From positions 1-42,599 of the forward strand of contig CALRKY020000026.1 of NCBI GenBank assembly GCA_943368345.1: a DNA stretch of 42,599 bases. Direction: 5' to 3'. The position numbers and the translations under genes were made by a program. Below the pieces are notes generated by a model, which ran no database searches, had not been told where the DNA came from, and saw only the letters and a program-made list of their open reading frames with translations. This DNA is from JADCGM01 sp943368345 (GTDB taxonomy: Bacteria > Pseudomonadota > Alphaproteobacteria > Sphingomonadales > Sphingomonadaceae). Shown piece by piece: positions 32,934 through 40,879 of the stretch (positions are counted from its first letter, which is position 1; each line of letters starts with the position of its first letter).

Positions 32934-34310
32934 CTAGCGCCGGTAACAGACCTGTTTCACCGCCGCGACGACATCGCCCGCTTTCAGCAACGTCAGTTTT
33001 TCCAGATTGGCCGCATAGGGCATCGGAACGTCGACGTTGGTGACCCGCAGCACCGGGGCATCCAGGTCGTCAAACCCCTCCTCCATGCAGATCGCCATAA
33101 TCTCGGAGGCGATGCCGCAGACCGGCCAACCCTCTTCGGCAATCACCAGCCGGTTGGTTTTCTTGAGACTGGCGAGCACCGTGGCCCGATCAAGCGGGCG
33201 CAGGGTTCGAAGGTCGATGACCTCGGCCGAGATTCCCTCCGCTTCCAGCTGGGTGGCGGCATCGAGCGCCACCCCAACCGAAATCGAATAGCCGACGATG
33301 GTGACATCACTCCCCGTGCGGACCACCTTCGCCTTGCCAATCGGCACAACATGGTCGTCGCCGACCGGGACATCGAACGAGACGCCGTAGAGCAGCTCAT
33401 TCTCCAGAAACACCACCGGATCAGGCGACCTGATCGCCGATTTGAGCAGGCCCTTGGCGTCGGCAGCGCTATACGGAGCCAGCACGATCAGGCCCGGAAC
33501 GCTGGCGTACCACGGCCCATAATTCTGACTGTGCTGTGCCGCGACCCGCGACGCGGCGCCATTCGGACCTCGGAATACGATCGGGCAGCGCATCTGGCCG
33601 CCCGACATATAATTGGTCTTGGCCGCCGAATTGATGATGTGATCGATGGCCTGCATCGCAAAATTGAAGGTCATGAACTCTATGATCGGCTTGAGGCCGC
33701 CCATCGCCGCCCCGGCGCCGAGCCCGGCAAAGCCATATTCGGTAATCGGCGTATCGACGACACGCTTCGGACCGAATTCCTCGAGCAAGCCCTGTGTGAC
33801 CTTATAGGCCCCCTGATACTCGGCGACCTCTTCGCCCATTACAAAGACTTCAGGCGTTGAGCGCATCTCCTCCGCCATCGCATCGCGCAACGCTTCGCGG
33901 ACAGTCTGGCGGTGCATTTCGGTGCCGGCGGGGAGCGCAGACTCAACGGCTGGAAGGCCCCCACGCCGGCCCTCCCCCGCTGCTGCGGGGGCAGGTGAAG
34001 ACTCTTTGGCTTCCGCCCTGGTCTGCGGGGAGGGTTGGGGTGAGGCCGTCGCGGCACCCGCATCCTCCCCTTCCGCCAATATCGTCGCGATCAAGGTCCC
34101 GACCTTCACGTCGTCCGCTCCGGCTGCGACATGGATTTTCAGGACGGTCCCTGCTTCGTCGGCCTCCAATTCCATCGTCGCCTTGTCGGTTTCAATCTCG
34201 GCCAGCACGTCACCGGCCTTCACAGTCTGGCCTTCGGTGACCAGCCATTTGGCGATGGTCCCTTCCTCCATGGTCGGCGACATCGCGGGCAATTTGATTT
34301 CCATCGGCAT
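32934..34310 (-). CDS. pdhB: Pyruvate dehydrogenase E1 beta with N-terminal lipoyl domain
   Basis: E1 is the thiamine-dependent pyruvate decarboxylase; beta pairs with alpha. The first 80 residues are a lipoyl domain (Lys43 in ETDKATMELEA), a feature of alphaproteobacterial E1-beta. After a linker (about 88-128) comes the transketolase pyrimidine-binding domain (REALRDAMAEEM, GEEVAEYQGAYKVTQGL) and the C-terminal domain (VDLRTLRPLDRATV, EEGWPVCGIASEI). The linker carries a translated palindromic repeat. Start follows the pdhA stop by a 1-nt overlap. Length 458 residues. Confidence 0.95.
   Translation of the reverse strand: MPMEIKLPAMSPTMEEGTIAKWLVTEGQTVKAGDVLAEIETDKATMELEADEAGTVLKIHVAAGADDVKVGTLIATILAEGEDAGAATASPQPSPQTRAEAKESSPAPAAAGEGRRGGLPAVESALPAGTEMHRQTVREALRDAMAEEMRSTPEVFVMGEEVAEYQGAYKVTQGLLEEFGPKRVVDTPITEYGFAGLGAGAAMGGLKPIIEFMTFNFAMQAIDHIINSAAKTNYMSGGQMRCPIVFRGPNGAASRVAAQHSQNYGPWYASVPGLIVLAPYSAADAKGLLKSAIRSPDPVVFLENELLYGVSFDVPVGDDHVVPIGKAKVVRTGSDVTIVGYSISVGVALDAATQLEAEGISAEVIDLRTLRPLDRATVLASLKKTNRLVIAEEGWPVCGIASEIMAICMEEGFDDLDAPVLRVTNVDVPMPYAANLEKLTLLKAGDVVAAVKQVCYRR
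33958..34050. repeat. Palindromic repeat inside the pdhB linker
   Basis: The outer words CCCTCCCC (left end) and GGGGAGGG (right end) face each other; over 19 positions the arms agree at about 15. The segment is read in frame as residues 88-118 (S-P-Q-P-S-P-Q-T-R-A-E-A-K-E), between the lipoyl and catalytic parts. It is the third repeat found in a lipoyl linker in this window. Confidence 0.6.
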
Positions 34311-35386
34311 CAGTAGCTCCCGACCAGCACGTCGGTGTAAAGTTCGGACGGCTGCGGTTCCGGTGATTGCTCGGCGAAGTCAGCGGATTCGTTCACCGCG
34401 ACCCGGATCTGCTTTTCGATATCCTTCAGCGCGGCTTCACTGACCCCGAGTGCCAGCAAATCGCGCTTGGCCGCTTCGATCGGGTCCGACTTATCGCGCA
34501 TCGCCTGCACTTCTTCGCGGGACCGGTATTTGGCCGGGTCCGACATTGAATGGCCGCGGTAGCGGTAGGTTTTCAGTTCAAGCAACACCGGACCCTTGCC
34601 CGCCCGCACCCATTTTGTCGCAACCTCCGCCGCGCCGCGCACCGCCAGCACATCCATGCCGTCAACCTGGATGCCCGGAATCCGGAAACTCTCCCCGCGC
34701 CGGTACAACTGATCCTCGGCGCTGGAGCGATTGACACTGGTGCCCATGGCATATTGGTTGTTCTCGATGACAAAGATCACCGGCAGCTTCCAAAGTTCCG
34801 CCATGTTGAAACTCTCGTAAACCTGCCCCTGGTTCGCGGCACCGTCACCGAAATAGGACAGGCAGAGGCCGCCATCACCCTTGTACTTGTGGGCAAAGGC
34901 CAATCCTGTACCCAGGGGCACCTGCGCACCGACGATACCGTGGCCGCCATAAAAGCCATGCTCCACGCTGAACATGTGCATTGACCCGCCCTTGCCGCGC
35001 GATATCCCGGCGGCGCGCCCGGTCAGTTCGGCCATGATCACCTTCGGGTCGATGCCGTAGGCCAGCATATGGCCGTGATCGCGGTAGCCGGTGATGACGC
35101 TGTCCTTGCCGCCGACCAGCGCCGATTGCAGGCCGACCGCCACTGCCTCCTGCCCGATATAGAGATGGCAGAAGCCGCCGATCAGGCCCATGCCGTACAG
35201 CTGGCCGGCCTTTTCCTCAAATCGGCGGATCAGCATCATCTGCCGGTAGAATTCGAGAAGTTCGTCGGCTTTTGCCGGCCAGCGTTCGGGCTGTTCTGGC
35301 CGCGCACGACTTGGTGTTGCAGGCGGCGCGGCGCGGGAAGCTTTGGCCAAGGGAGAGCCTTTTTGGCTAGGAAGCAGACTCAGCAC
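34310..35386 (-). CDS. pdhA: Pyruvate dehydrogenase E1 alpha
   Basis: The alpha subunit holds the thiamine-diphosphate fold: GDGAANQGQVYESFNMAELW, then VIENNQYAMGTSVNRSSAED, matching the GDG-x-NN motif. Other blocks are FEEKAGQLYGMGLIGGFCHL near residue 56 and YRYRGHSMSDP. Length 358 residues. The first 40 or so are Ala/Pro/Lys-rich and may be a flexible lead. It abuts pdhB by 1 nt and follows ftsB by 25 bp. Together alpha and beta form the first enzyme of the complex. Confidence 0.95.
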   Translation of the reverse strand: MLSLLPSQKGSPLAKASRAAPPATPSRARPEQPERWPAKADELLEFYRQMMLIRRFEEKAGQLYGMGLIGGFCHLYIGQEAVAVGLQSALVGGKDSVITGYRDHGHMLAYGIDPKVIMAELTGRAAGISRGKGGSMHMFSVEHGFYGGHGIVGAQVPLGTGLAFAHKYKGDGGLCLSYFGDGAANQGQVYESFNMAELWKLPVIFVIENNQYAMGTSVNRSSAEDQLYRRGESFRIPGIQVDGMDVLAVRGAAEVATKWVRAGKGPVLLELKTYRYRGHSMSDPAKYRSREEVQAMRDKSDPIEAAKRDLLALGVSEAALKDIEKQIRVAVNESADFAEQSPEPQPSELYTDVLVGSY

Positions 35387-35411
35387 CTATACGGGGCAGG
35401 CCCCTATCGTT

Positions 35412-35732
35412 TCAATTAGATTTCGGCAGCTGCACGACGACTTCGTCGGCCCGGACCACACCAAGGTCTTTCCGAACCAACTCGTCGGCCAGATCCGGGT
35501 CGACGCGGTGCGGATTGAGCAGGGCAATTTTCTGTTCGAGATTGGCCTTGCTGGCTTTCAACTGTTCGGACTGCTGCAACAATGCTGTCTTGCGCTGGCT
35601 GTAATCGCTCCAGCTCAGCAGCCCGGTGGTTCCGGCAAGCGCATGAAAGGTGAAATAACCGATCAGGGCGATGCAAAGCGTCGGGACAACTGCCCCGCGC
35701 ATCAAGCTGATAACACCCGTTCGCTCATTCAT
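35412..35732 (-). CDS. ftsB: Septum-formation initiator FtsB/DivIC
   Basis: This small divisome protein bridges FtsL and FtsQ. At 106 residues it has one transmembrane helix (about 13-33), then a coiled-coil segment (about 42-70, LLQQSEQLKASKANLEQKIA) and a short C-terminal tail with DPDLADELVRKDLG, which is typical. It lies between eno and pdhA, and eno-ftsB adjacency is common. No Shine-Dalgarno is apparent before the ATG, so it may have a short or no leader. Four GANTC sites lie directly upstream (35734-35765). Confidence 0.9.
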   Translation of the reverse strand: MNERTGVISLMRGAVVPTLCIALIGYFTFHALAGTTGLLSWSDYSQRKTALLQQSEQLKASKANLEQKIALLNPHRVDPDLADELVRKDLGVVRADEVVVQLPKSN

Positions 35733-35733
35733 G

Positions 35734-35765
35734 GAATCAGTGAATCACGGTTGAGTCTTGGATTC
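35734..35765. promoter_or_regulatory. Cluster of four GANTC (CcrM) sites upstream of ftsB
   Basis: GAATC (35734-35738), GAATC (35742-35746), GAGTC (35753-35757) and GATTC (35761-35765) occur within 32 bp, starting 2 bp beyond the ftsB start codon. Two further sites fall in the 3' end of eno (35804-35808, 35819-35823). CcrM methylates GANTC in alphaproteobacteria, and GcrA responds to it at cell-cycle promoters. Chance expectation in random DNA is about one site per 256 bp. Confidence 0.6.
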
Positions 35766-35794
35766 AAGCAGTTTTTGACGAAAAGCCAAAAAAA

Positions 35795-37069
35795 TTATCG
35801 AATGATTCCACGCCCAGCGAATCGGGCAGCGGCACCAAGCTCCTCTTCAATCCGGATCAGCTGGTTATATTTTGCCAGCCGGTCCGATCTGGCGAGCGAT
35901 CCCGTCTTGATCTGACCGCAGTTGGTGGCGACGGCGAGGTCGGCAATCGTTGCATCCTCGGTCTCGCCGGAGCGGTGCGACATCACCGAGGTATAGCGGG
36001 CCCGGTGCGCCACTTCGACCGCCTCCAGCGTTTCGGTCAGGGTGCCGATCTGGTTGACCTTGATCAGGATGGAATTGGCCAGCCCGCCGACGATGCCCTC
36101 CCGGAGCCGAGCCGGATTGGTCACGAACAGATCGTCCCCGACCAGCTGCAATTTCGACCCAAGCCTCTCGGTCAGCAGTTTCCAGCCGACAAAATCATCC
36201 TCGGCCATCCCGTCTTCAATCGACAGGATCGGATAACGGCCTGCGAGATCGGCGAGATAGTCAACCATCTGCGCCGGATCGAGACTGCGCCCCTCCCCCG
36301 CCAGAACATAGCTGCCATTCTTGAAAAATTCGGTCGCGGCGCAGTCGAGTGCCAGCATGACATCATCACCGGGCCGGTATCCGGCCTTTTCAACAGACCG
36401 CATGATGAAATCGAGCGCTGCCGACGCGCTGGCCAGATTGGGGGCAAAGCCGCCCTCATCACCGACCGCTGTCGCCAACCCGGCGTCGTGCAGGTCCTTC
36501 TTCAGGGTGTGGAAAATCTCCGAACCAATGCGGACCGCGTCGGCCAGTGTATCGGCACCAACCGGCATCACCATGAATTCCTGGAAATCGATTGGGTTAT
36601 CGGCATGGGCACCGCCGTTGATGATGTTCATCATCGGGACCGGTAAAACATGGGCCGATACCCCGCCGACATAGCGGTAAAGCGGCAGGCCGCGTGCCTC
36701 GGCCGCTGCCTTCGCAACCGCCAGACTGACGCCCAATATGGCGTTGGCTCCCAGGCGGCTTTTGTTCAGGGTTCCGTCGAGATCGATCAATATGGCGTCG
36801 AGATCGGCCTGATCCTCCGCCTCCAACCCCGTTATCGCATCGGTGATTTCGCCGTTGACCGCGCTGATCGCCTTCAGGACCCCCTTGCCAAGAAAGCGGC
36901 TTACATCACCGTCCCGCAGTTCGACCGCTTCATGCGCGCCGGTCGACGCGCCTGACGGCACCGCAGCGCGGCCGAAGCTGCCATCCTCCAGCAGGATATC
37001 GACCTCGACAGTCGGATTGCCCCGGCTATCAATAATCTGCCGGGCATGGACGTCGACAATCGCGGTCAT
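35795..37069 (-). CDS. eno: Enolase
   Basis: Enolase converts 2-phosphoglycerate to phosphoenolpyruvate, feeding pyruvate dehydrogenase encoded downstream. From ATG 37069 the product is 424 residues, normal for the family. Key segments: DSRGNPTVEVDI, GASTGAHEAVELRDGD, the loop MMNIINGGAHADNPIDFQEF, metal-ligand LSIEDGMAEDDFVGW, the LKVNQIGTLTE block and SHRSGETED near the C-terminus. A GGAG lies 7-10 bp upstream of the ATG. The reading frame stays open far upstream, but that stretch is not enolase. A T-run follows the stop codon without a clear hairpin. Confidence 0.96.
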   Translation of the reverse strand: MTAIVDVHARQIIDSRGNPTVEVDILLEDGSFGRAAVPSGASTGAHEAVELRDGDVSRFLGKGVLKAISAVNGEITDAITGLEAEDQADLDAILIDLDGTLNKSRLGANAILGVSLAVAKAAAEARGLPLYRYVGGVSAHVLPVPMMNIINGGAHADNPIDFQEFMVMPVGADTLADAVRIGSEIFHTLKKDLHDAGLATAVGDEGGFAPNLASASAALDFIMRSVEKAGYRPGDDVMLALDCAATEFFKNGSYVLAGEGRSLDPAQMVDYLADLAGRYPILSIEDGMAEDDFVGWKLLTERLGSKLQLVGDDLFVTNPARLREGIVGGLANSILIKVNQIGTLTETLEAVEVAHRARYTSVMSHRSGETEDATIADLAVATNCGQIKTGSLARSDRLAKYNQLIRIEEELGAAARFAGRGIIR

Positions 37070-37207
37070 TTGGTGTCTCCGGGACAAAGGGCGTCGGATG
37101 CGCGCGGTCTTAGCGATTGGAATAGGCTGCGGCAACGCTGGAGAAGCCAGCCAGATTGCGTTAATCAGTGAACGGGTATTCAGGATTTGCGTGATCACCG
37201 CCTTGAG

Positions 37208-37229
37208 GTGTATGATGTGTATCGTACAC
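37208..37229. promoter_or_regulatory. Direct and inverted GTGTAT/TACAC repeats before yqjD-like gene
   Basis: GTGTAT occurs at 37208-37213 and again at 37217-37222 (9-bp period), and GTGTA (37217-37221) faces TACAC (37225-37229) around TCG. A TTGACA word (37230-37235) follows directly, about 23 bp before the ATG of the next gene, too close for a normal -35 box. An operator site for the divergent eno/yqjD-like region is possible. Confidence 0.35.
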
Positions 37230-37257
37230 TTGACAAGCGCGTCGTGAAAGGACCGAT

Positions 37258-37707
37258 ATGGCCAAGACCAGCAAAGCAAAAGCGACCCCCATGGAAGCAC
37301 CGGCGGAGGATATGTCAACGCTCGACCGGTTGCGGACCGAAGCGGCGTCGCTGCGCGATCAGGCGACTGGCAAAGCGCGAAGCGCGGCAGAGACCGGCAA
37401 GACCAAGGCGTCCGACACCATCGACGGGGTTGCGCAGTTTGTGCATGACAATGCCGCGACGCTTGGCGAACGGACAACGCCGCAAGTGACCGATTATGCC
37501 AACCGGGCCGCCGATGCGCTTGATGGATTTTCGCAAAGCCTGCGCACCAAGAGCATCGATGATCTTGTCGGCGATGTCCGGAGTTTTGTGAAACGCTCCC
37601 CGGCGGTCGCGGTCGGCGCGGCGGTGGCAATCGGCTTTGCCCTGACCCGTTTTGCCAAGGCGAGCGCCGAACGGACCCGGCGGTACCGCGGCGACGGGCG
37701 TCGCTGA
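37258..37707 (+). CDS. YqjD/ElaB-like membrane-anchored protein
   Basis: The 149-residue protein has a Lys/Ala/Thr/Glu-rich N-terminal half, probably long helices (LDRLRTEAASLRDQATGKAR), and one C-terminal transmembrane helix (about 115-132, AVAVGAAVAIGFALTRF) followed by a basic tail. This matches the layout of ElaB/YqjD proteins, which are tail-anchored inner-membrane proteins linked to ribosome binding in stationary phase in E. coli. AAGGA lies before the ATG. It heads a three-gene run with the next two genes. Confidence 0.7.
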   Translation: MAKTSKAKATPMEAPAEDMSTLDRLRTEAASLRDQATGKARSAAETGKTKASDTIDGVAQFVHDNAATLGERTTPQVTDYANRAADALDGFSQSLRTKSIDDLVGDVRSFVKRSPAVAVGAAVAIGFALTRFAKASAERTRRYRGDGRR

Positions 37708-37710
37708 CCG

Positions 37711-38148
37711 ATGTGGGGACGCCGGAGCAAGGGACAGGATAGCGATCCGGGAGCTGAGGCTGACGACGCTCCGCCTTTGTCGTTCGGTGACTTGATCAAG
37801 CAATTGCTACGCGACGTCGACCTGCTGATCCGCAACGAATTCCGGGCGGTGCAGTCGGAAGTCAGCGACAATCTCCGCAAAGCCCTCCCGCCGCTGACGC
37901 TGATCCTGATCGGCGCCGTGCTGCTGATTGGCGCGGTTTTCACGCTATTGGGGGCGCTTGTCGCATGGCTGACCCTGCTGGTCGGGGCGGGCTTCGCTGC
38001 CCTGATTGTTGCCATCGGTGCGGGCGGTACTGGTTGGGCATTGATTTTACGGGGTCGGGACCAAATCTCCCGAGTGGGGCTGATGCCAGCCCGGGTCGCC
38101 CGGATGATGGACAATGATCCAGACCCGACGGAAGGACAGAATAAATGA
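37711..38148 (+). CDS. Holin-like membrane protein (holin superfamily III / YqjE type)
   Basis: The 145-residue protein has a soluble N-terminal part (about 1-65, containing LIKQLLRDVDLLIRNEFRAV), two transmembrane helices (about 68-98 and 100-120) with GAVLLIGAVFTLLGALVAWL, and a basic C-terminal tail. This fits the YqjE / holin-X family of small membrane proteins found beside YqjD-like and DUF3618 genes. No lytic role is implied. It starts 3 bp after its neighbour and overlaps the DUF3618 gene by 4 nt. Confidence 0.75.
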   Translation: MWGRRSKGQDSDPGAEADDAPPLSFGDLIKQLLRDVDLLIRNEFRAVQSEVSDNLRKALPPLTLILIGAVLLIGAVFTLLGALVAWLTLLVGAGFAALIVAIGAGGTGWALILRGRDQISRVGLMPARVARMMDNDPDPTEGQNK

Positions 38149-38972
38149 GCGACACCGACAGCAAAACCGCCGCCGAACAGGCCGAGGCAGCCCGGGCCCG
38201 CATCGCAGCGACGGTCGAGGATATCCAGGACCGGTTGTCTCCGCGCCGGATCATCGGCGATGCGGCCAGCGACCTGCAAACCCGGGGTTCAGAATTGCTC
38301 GACAGTGGCGCACGGCTGGTCCGCGAACATCCTGTAGCGTTGTCGCTGATCGGGCTGTCCCTCGGACTGCTGCTCCTGAAGCGCGACAGTCGGCCCAATC
38401 CATCAGATGCCTATCAGGATGTGTACGGCAACGATGACTATGATTTCGACGATGTCGATGAACCCGGTGCGGTTCGCCGCAACATCGACAAGGCCCAGGC
38501 CGCCCTTGGTGCCGCCAAGTCTTCGGTTTCCAGCACAGCCGCCACCGCCCGTGCACGAGCCAGCGACAGCATCGAGGCCGCACGGGAGCGCAGTGCCGAC
38601 ATCGCCGACCGGGCGTTGAACTCGGCAAAACAGGCCAAGCGCAAGGCCACTGACAGCTTCGATGACAACCCACTGGCAGCCGCCGTTCTTGGCGTCGCGG
38701 CGGGCGCGTTGATCGGCTCCCTACTGCCGCGCACCGATCAGGAAGACGAGTGGCTGGGCGAAAGCCGGGATCGGTTGGCGGAGCGGGCACGGGCAGCGGC
38801 AAAGGCCGCAATCGACGCCGGCAAGCGCGAGCTTGACGAGCGCGGGCTTAACCTGGATACGGCGAAGGCCAAAATCTCCGATCTTGGCGAACAGGCGAAA
38901 ACCGTCGCCCGTACCGCAGGGCAAGCCGCCGCCGATCAGCTGAAAACCGGGCAAACCGCCGGAAACGCCTGA
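38145..38972 (+). CDS. DUF3618 protein with ElaB/YqjD-like C-terminal part
   Basis: The 275-residue protein begins with a DUF3618 domain (AARARIAATVEDIQDRLSPR, about 17-36), then a membrane helix (about 62-84, HPVALSLIGLSLGLLLLKRD), a charged Asp-rich linker (YDFDDVDEP), and Ala/Lys-rich helical segments with a second hydrophobic helix (about 180-198, AAAVLGVAAGALIGSLLP). The last part is again helix-forming. With the YqjD-like and holin-like genes it forms a conserved trio of envelope-stress-type proteins. Function is not established. Confidence 0.75.
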   Translation: MSDTDSKTAAEQAEAARARIAATVEDIQDRLSPRRIIGDAASDLQTRGSELLDSGARLVREHPVALSLIGLSLGLLLLKRDSRPNPSDAYQDVYGNDDYDFDDVDEPGAVRRNIDKAQAALGAAKSSVSSTAATARARASDSIEAARERSADIADRALNSAKQAKRKATDSFDDNPLAAAVLGVAAGALIGSLLPRTDQEDEWLGESRDRLAERARAAAKAAIDAGKRELDERGLNLDTAKAKISDLGEQAKTVARTAGQAAADQLKTGQTAGNA

Positions 38973-39062
38973 TAATCGGGTTCAGTTGGCATTCAGTCGC
39001 TGGTCGCTAGCCGATCCTGCATTGCCATTCTATAAGCACGGCAGCGCAATATGGAGGCGGAC

Positions 39063-39440
39063 TTGAAGCGATTGATGGCCGTGGTGATCGCCACAACACT
39101 GGCAGCAGGCATGGTGCAGGCAGCACCCGACGGTGCGACGCTGTACAAAAGCCGGTGCGGAACCTGCCATTTCCCGCCCGACGTGATGCCGCAGCAGATG
39201 CGCATGGGGCCGAGTCTCCGCGGAGTGGTTGGTCGGAAAGCCGGGACGCTCGCAACATTCCCACGCTATTCCAAAGCGATGAAGACTTTTGGTCAACCCT
39301 GGACGCCGCAGCGGTTGGACGCCTATCTGGAAAACCCGCGGAAAGTCGTGCCGGGCACCATCATGGCCTATGCCGGACTGAAGGCACCTGCGGAGCGGGC
39401 CGCCGTGGTGGCCTATCTCAGCAAGCCGGGCGCGCGCTGA
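39063..39440 (+). CDS. Small periplasmic c-type cytochrome
   Basis: The product is about 126 residues with a signal peptide and one CxxCH heme site, Cys32-Gly-Thr-Cys-His36. The distal ligand is probably the Met of GTIMAYAGL, near residue 102, typical of class I cytochromes c. I chose TTG at 39063 because GGAGG precedes it by five bases and gives a Lys-Arg signal start; ATG at 39051 would place the SD inside the gene. An electron carrier role is expected, but its partner is unknown. It lies 24 bp before the MlaC-like gene. Confidence 0.85.
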   Translation: MKRLMAVVIATTLAAGMVQAAPDGATLYKSRCGTCHFPPDVMPQQMRMGPSLRGVVGRKAGTLATFPRYSKAMKTFGQPWTPQRLDAYLENPRKVVPGTIMAYAGLKAPAERAAVVAYLSKPGAR

Positions 39441-39463
39441 TCCCCACCGACAAGGAGTAATAT

Positions 39464-40087
39464 ATGCGTTTGCTTGTTTCCGCGCTGGTTGCGCTCGCGC
39501 TGATGGCACCGGCCGCCCCGACACTCGCGGCGTCACCTGCCCCTGCGGCAAATGCGGACATGCAGGCCGCCGGGGTGTTCATCGAGGACCTGTCCGGGCA
39601 GGCCTTTGGCGTGCTGCGCGACAAAAGCCTCTCGAAGACGCAGGTCCGGGCAAAATTCCGCACGATCCTGAAATCCAGTTTCGATGTGAATACCATCGGC
39701 GCAAAGCTGATCCGCAGCCACCGGGCCTCGCTCGCCCCGGCCCAACTCCAGGCCTATCTGGCGATCTTCCCGGACTTCGTTGTCGGCAGCTATGCTGACC
39801 GGCTCTATGAATATGCCAACAGCGAATTGAAGATCGTCCGGACCCAGGCGCGCGGTACCCGCGGTGATATCGACGTCCATTCCCGCATCAAGCTGCCGAC
39901 CAACGCCACCCCGTTTGACGCGGTCTGGACGGTGCGGAAAATGCCGAGCGGAAAGTTCAACATCCAGAATTTGACCGTTGCAGGCGTCAACCTGTCGCTG
40001 ACCCAGGAGGCGGATTTTACCGCCTATATTCAACGCAACGGCTTTGACGGCCTGTTGAAGTTCATGCGGGAGGCAGCCGCCAAATGA
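39464..40087 (+). CDS. MlaC/Ttg2D-type periplasmic phospholipid-binding protein
   Basis: The 207-residue protein has a signal peptide (about 1-23, ending TLAASP) and the family body: FIEDLSGQAFGVLRDKSLSK, then AKFRTILKSSFDVNTIGAKL. MlaC ferries phospholipids between inner-membrane MlaFEDB and outer-membrane MlaA. No other mla gene is in the window, so it may be an orphan or work with genes elsewhere. A strong AAGGAG site precedes the ATG. Its stop overlaps the gamma carbonic anhydrase start by 4 nt. Confidence 0.88.
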   Translation: MRLLVSALVALALMAPAAPTLAASPAPAANADMQAAGVFIEDLSGQAFGVLRDKSLSKTQVRAKFRTILKSSFDVNTIGAKLIRSHRASLAPAQLQAYLAIFPDFVVGSYADRLYEYANSELKIVRTQARGTRGDIDVHSRIKLPTNATPFDAVWTVRKMPSGKFNIQNLTVAGVNLSLTQEADFTAYIQRNGFDGLLKFMREAAAK

Positions 40088-40653
40088 CGTCCCGGCTTGA
40101 TCTTGACGGCGCTGCGTTCGTCCACCCGTCGGCCCAGATGTACGGGCATGTCCGGATGCTGGAAGGCAGCTCCATCTGGTGCAATACTGTGGTCCGCAGC
40201 GAAGCGGCGCATGTCGAGATTGGCCGCTTCACCAATGTGCAGGATTTCGTGATGATCCACACCGACCCGGGCCGTCCGGTCGTGGTCGGTGACTATTGCT
40301 CCATCACCCATCACGCGACGCTGCATGGCTGCACGATTGGCAACAACGTCCTCGTCGGGATCAACGCCACAGTCTACGGCGGTGCGGTCATCGGTGACAA
40401 TTCGATTGTCGGTCAGCATGCCTTTGTGCGGGACGGCATGGTCGTGCCGGAAAACTCCATCGTCGTCGGCTCACCCGCCAAGGTCATCCGGATGCAGAAC
40501 AGCTGGATCGCCAATCGGATGAACGCGCATTTTTATCACCGCAATGCCCTGGCCTATGCCAGCGGCGACCACCGCGCCTGGGAAGGTCCGGAATTTGAAG
40601 CCTGGATGACAGCGATGATGACCCGTTTGCAGGCGGAGTTCGCGGCGCTATAG
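40084..40653 (+). CDS. Gamma-class carbonic anhydrase-like protein (left-handed beta helix)
   Basis: The 189-residue protein is a hexapeptide-repeat left-handed beta helix (repeats from about residue 12 to 135). Three histidines that could bind zinc are seen: MIHTDPGR, and the two in the THHATLHGC region. A C-terminal helix follows. Family members include the YrdA/CaiE/PaaY group, where enzymatic activity varies. The window therefore has both beta and gamma classes. It overlaps the MlaC-like gene by 4 nt. Confidence 0.88.
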   Translation: MTSRLDLDGAAFVHPSAQMYGHVRMLEGSSIWCNTVVRSEAAHVEIGRFTNVQDFVMIHTDPGRPVVVGDYCSITHHATLHGCTIGNNVLVGINATVYGGAVIGDNSIVGQHAFVRDGMVVPENSIVVGSPAKVIRMQNSWIANRMNAHFYHRNALAYASGDHRAWEGPEFEAWMTAMMTRLQAEFAAL

Positions 40654-40660
40654 CCAGCCG

Positions 40661-40879
40661 ATGCCACAGAAAATGCACCTCGTCTTCGGCGGTCGGGTCA
40701 TCGACCCGCGCGCGCTGGAATTCGAAGACCTGACCAAGATCGATTTTGTCGGGATTTTTCCGGACTATGCGACGGCGGAAAAGGCCTGGCGCTCAAACGC
40801 CCAGCGAACGGTTGACGATGCCCAGATGAAATATGTCGTCGTGCACCTGCACCGGTTGATGGAACCGGGTGAGGATTAG
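40661..40879 (+). CDS. DUF4170 family small protein
   Basis: The 72-residue protein has the DUF4170 pattern: LHLVFGG-type start (MHLVFGGRVIDPRALEFEDL), DFVGIFPDYATAEKAW and a closing VVVHLHRLMEP. It is a soluble alpha/beta miniature protein of unknown function, common in alphaproteobacteria. It follows the gamma carbonic anhydrase by 7 bp. Its stop overlaps that of the convergent SPOR gene by 4 nt. Confidence 0.85.
   Translation: MPQKMHLVFGGRVIDPRALEFEDLTKIDFVGIFPDYATAEKAWRSNAQRTVDDAQMKYVVVHLHRLMEPGED

Noticed and set aside
37230..37235. TTGACA as a -35 box for the yqjD-like gene
   Set aside because: It lies only about 23 bp from the ATG, leaving no room for a -10 box and a leader.
37070..37630. 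N-terminal extension of enolase open to 37630
   Set aside because: It precedes an ordinary enolase start with ribosome site and lacks family similarity; the divergent yqjD-like gene is on the opposite strand.
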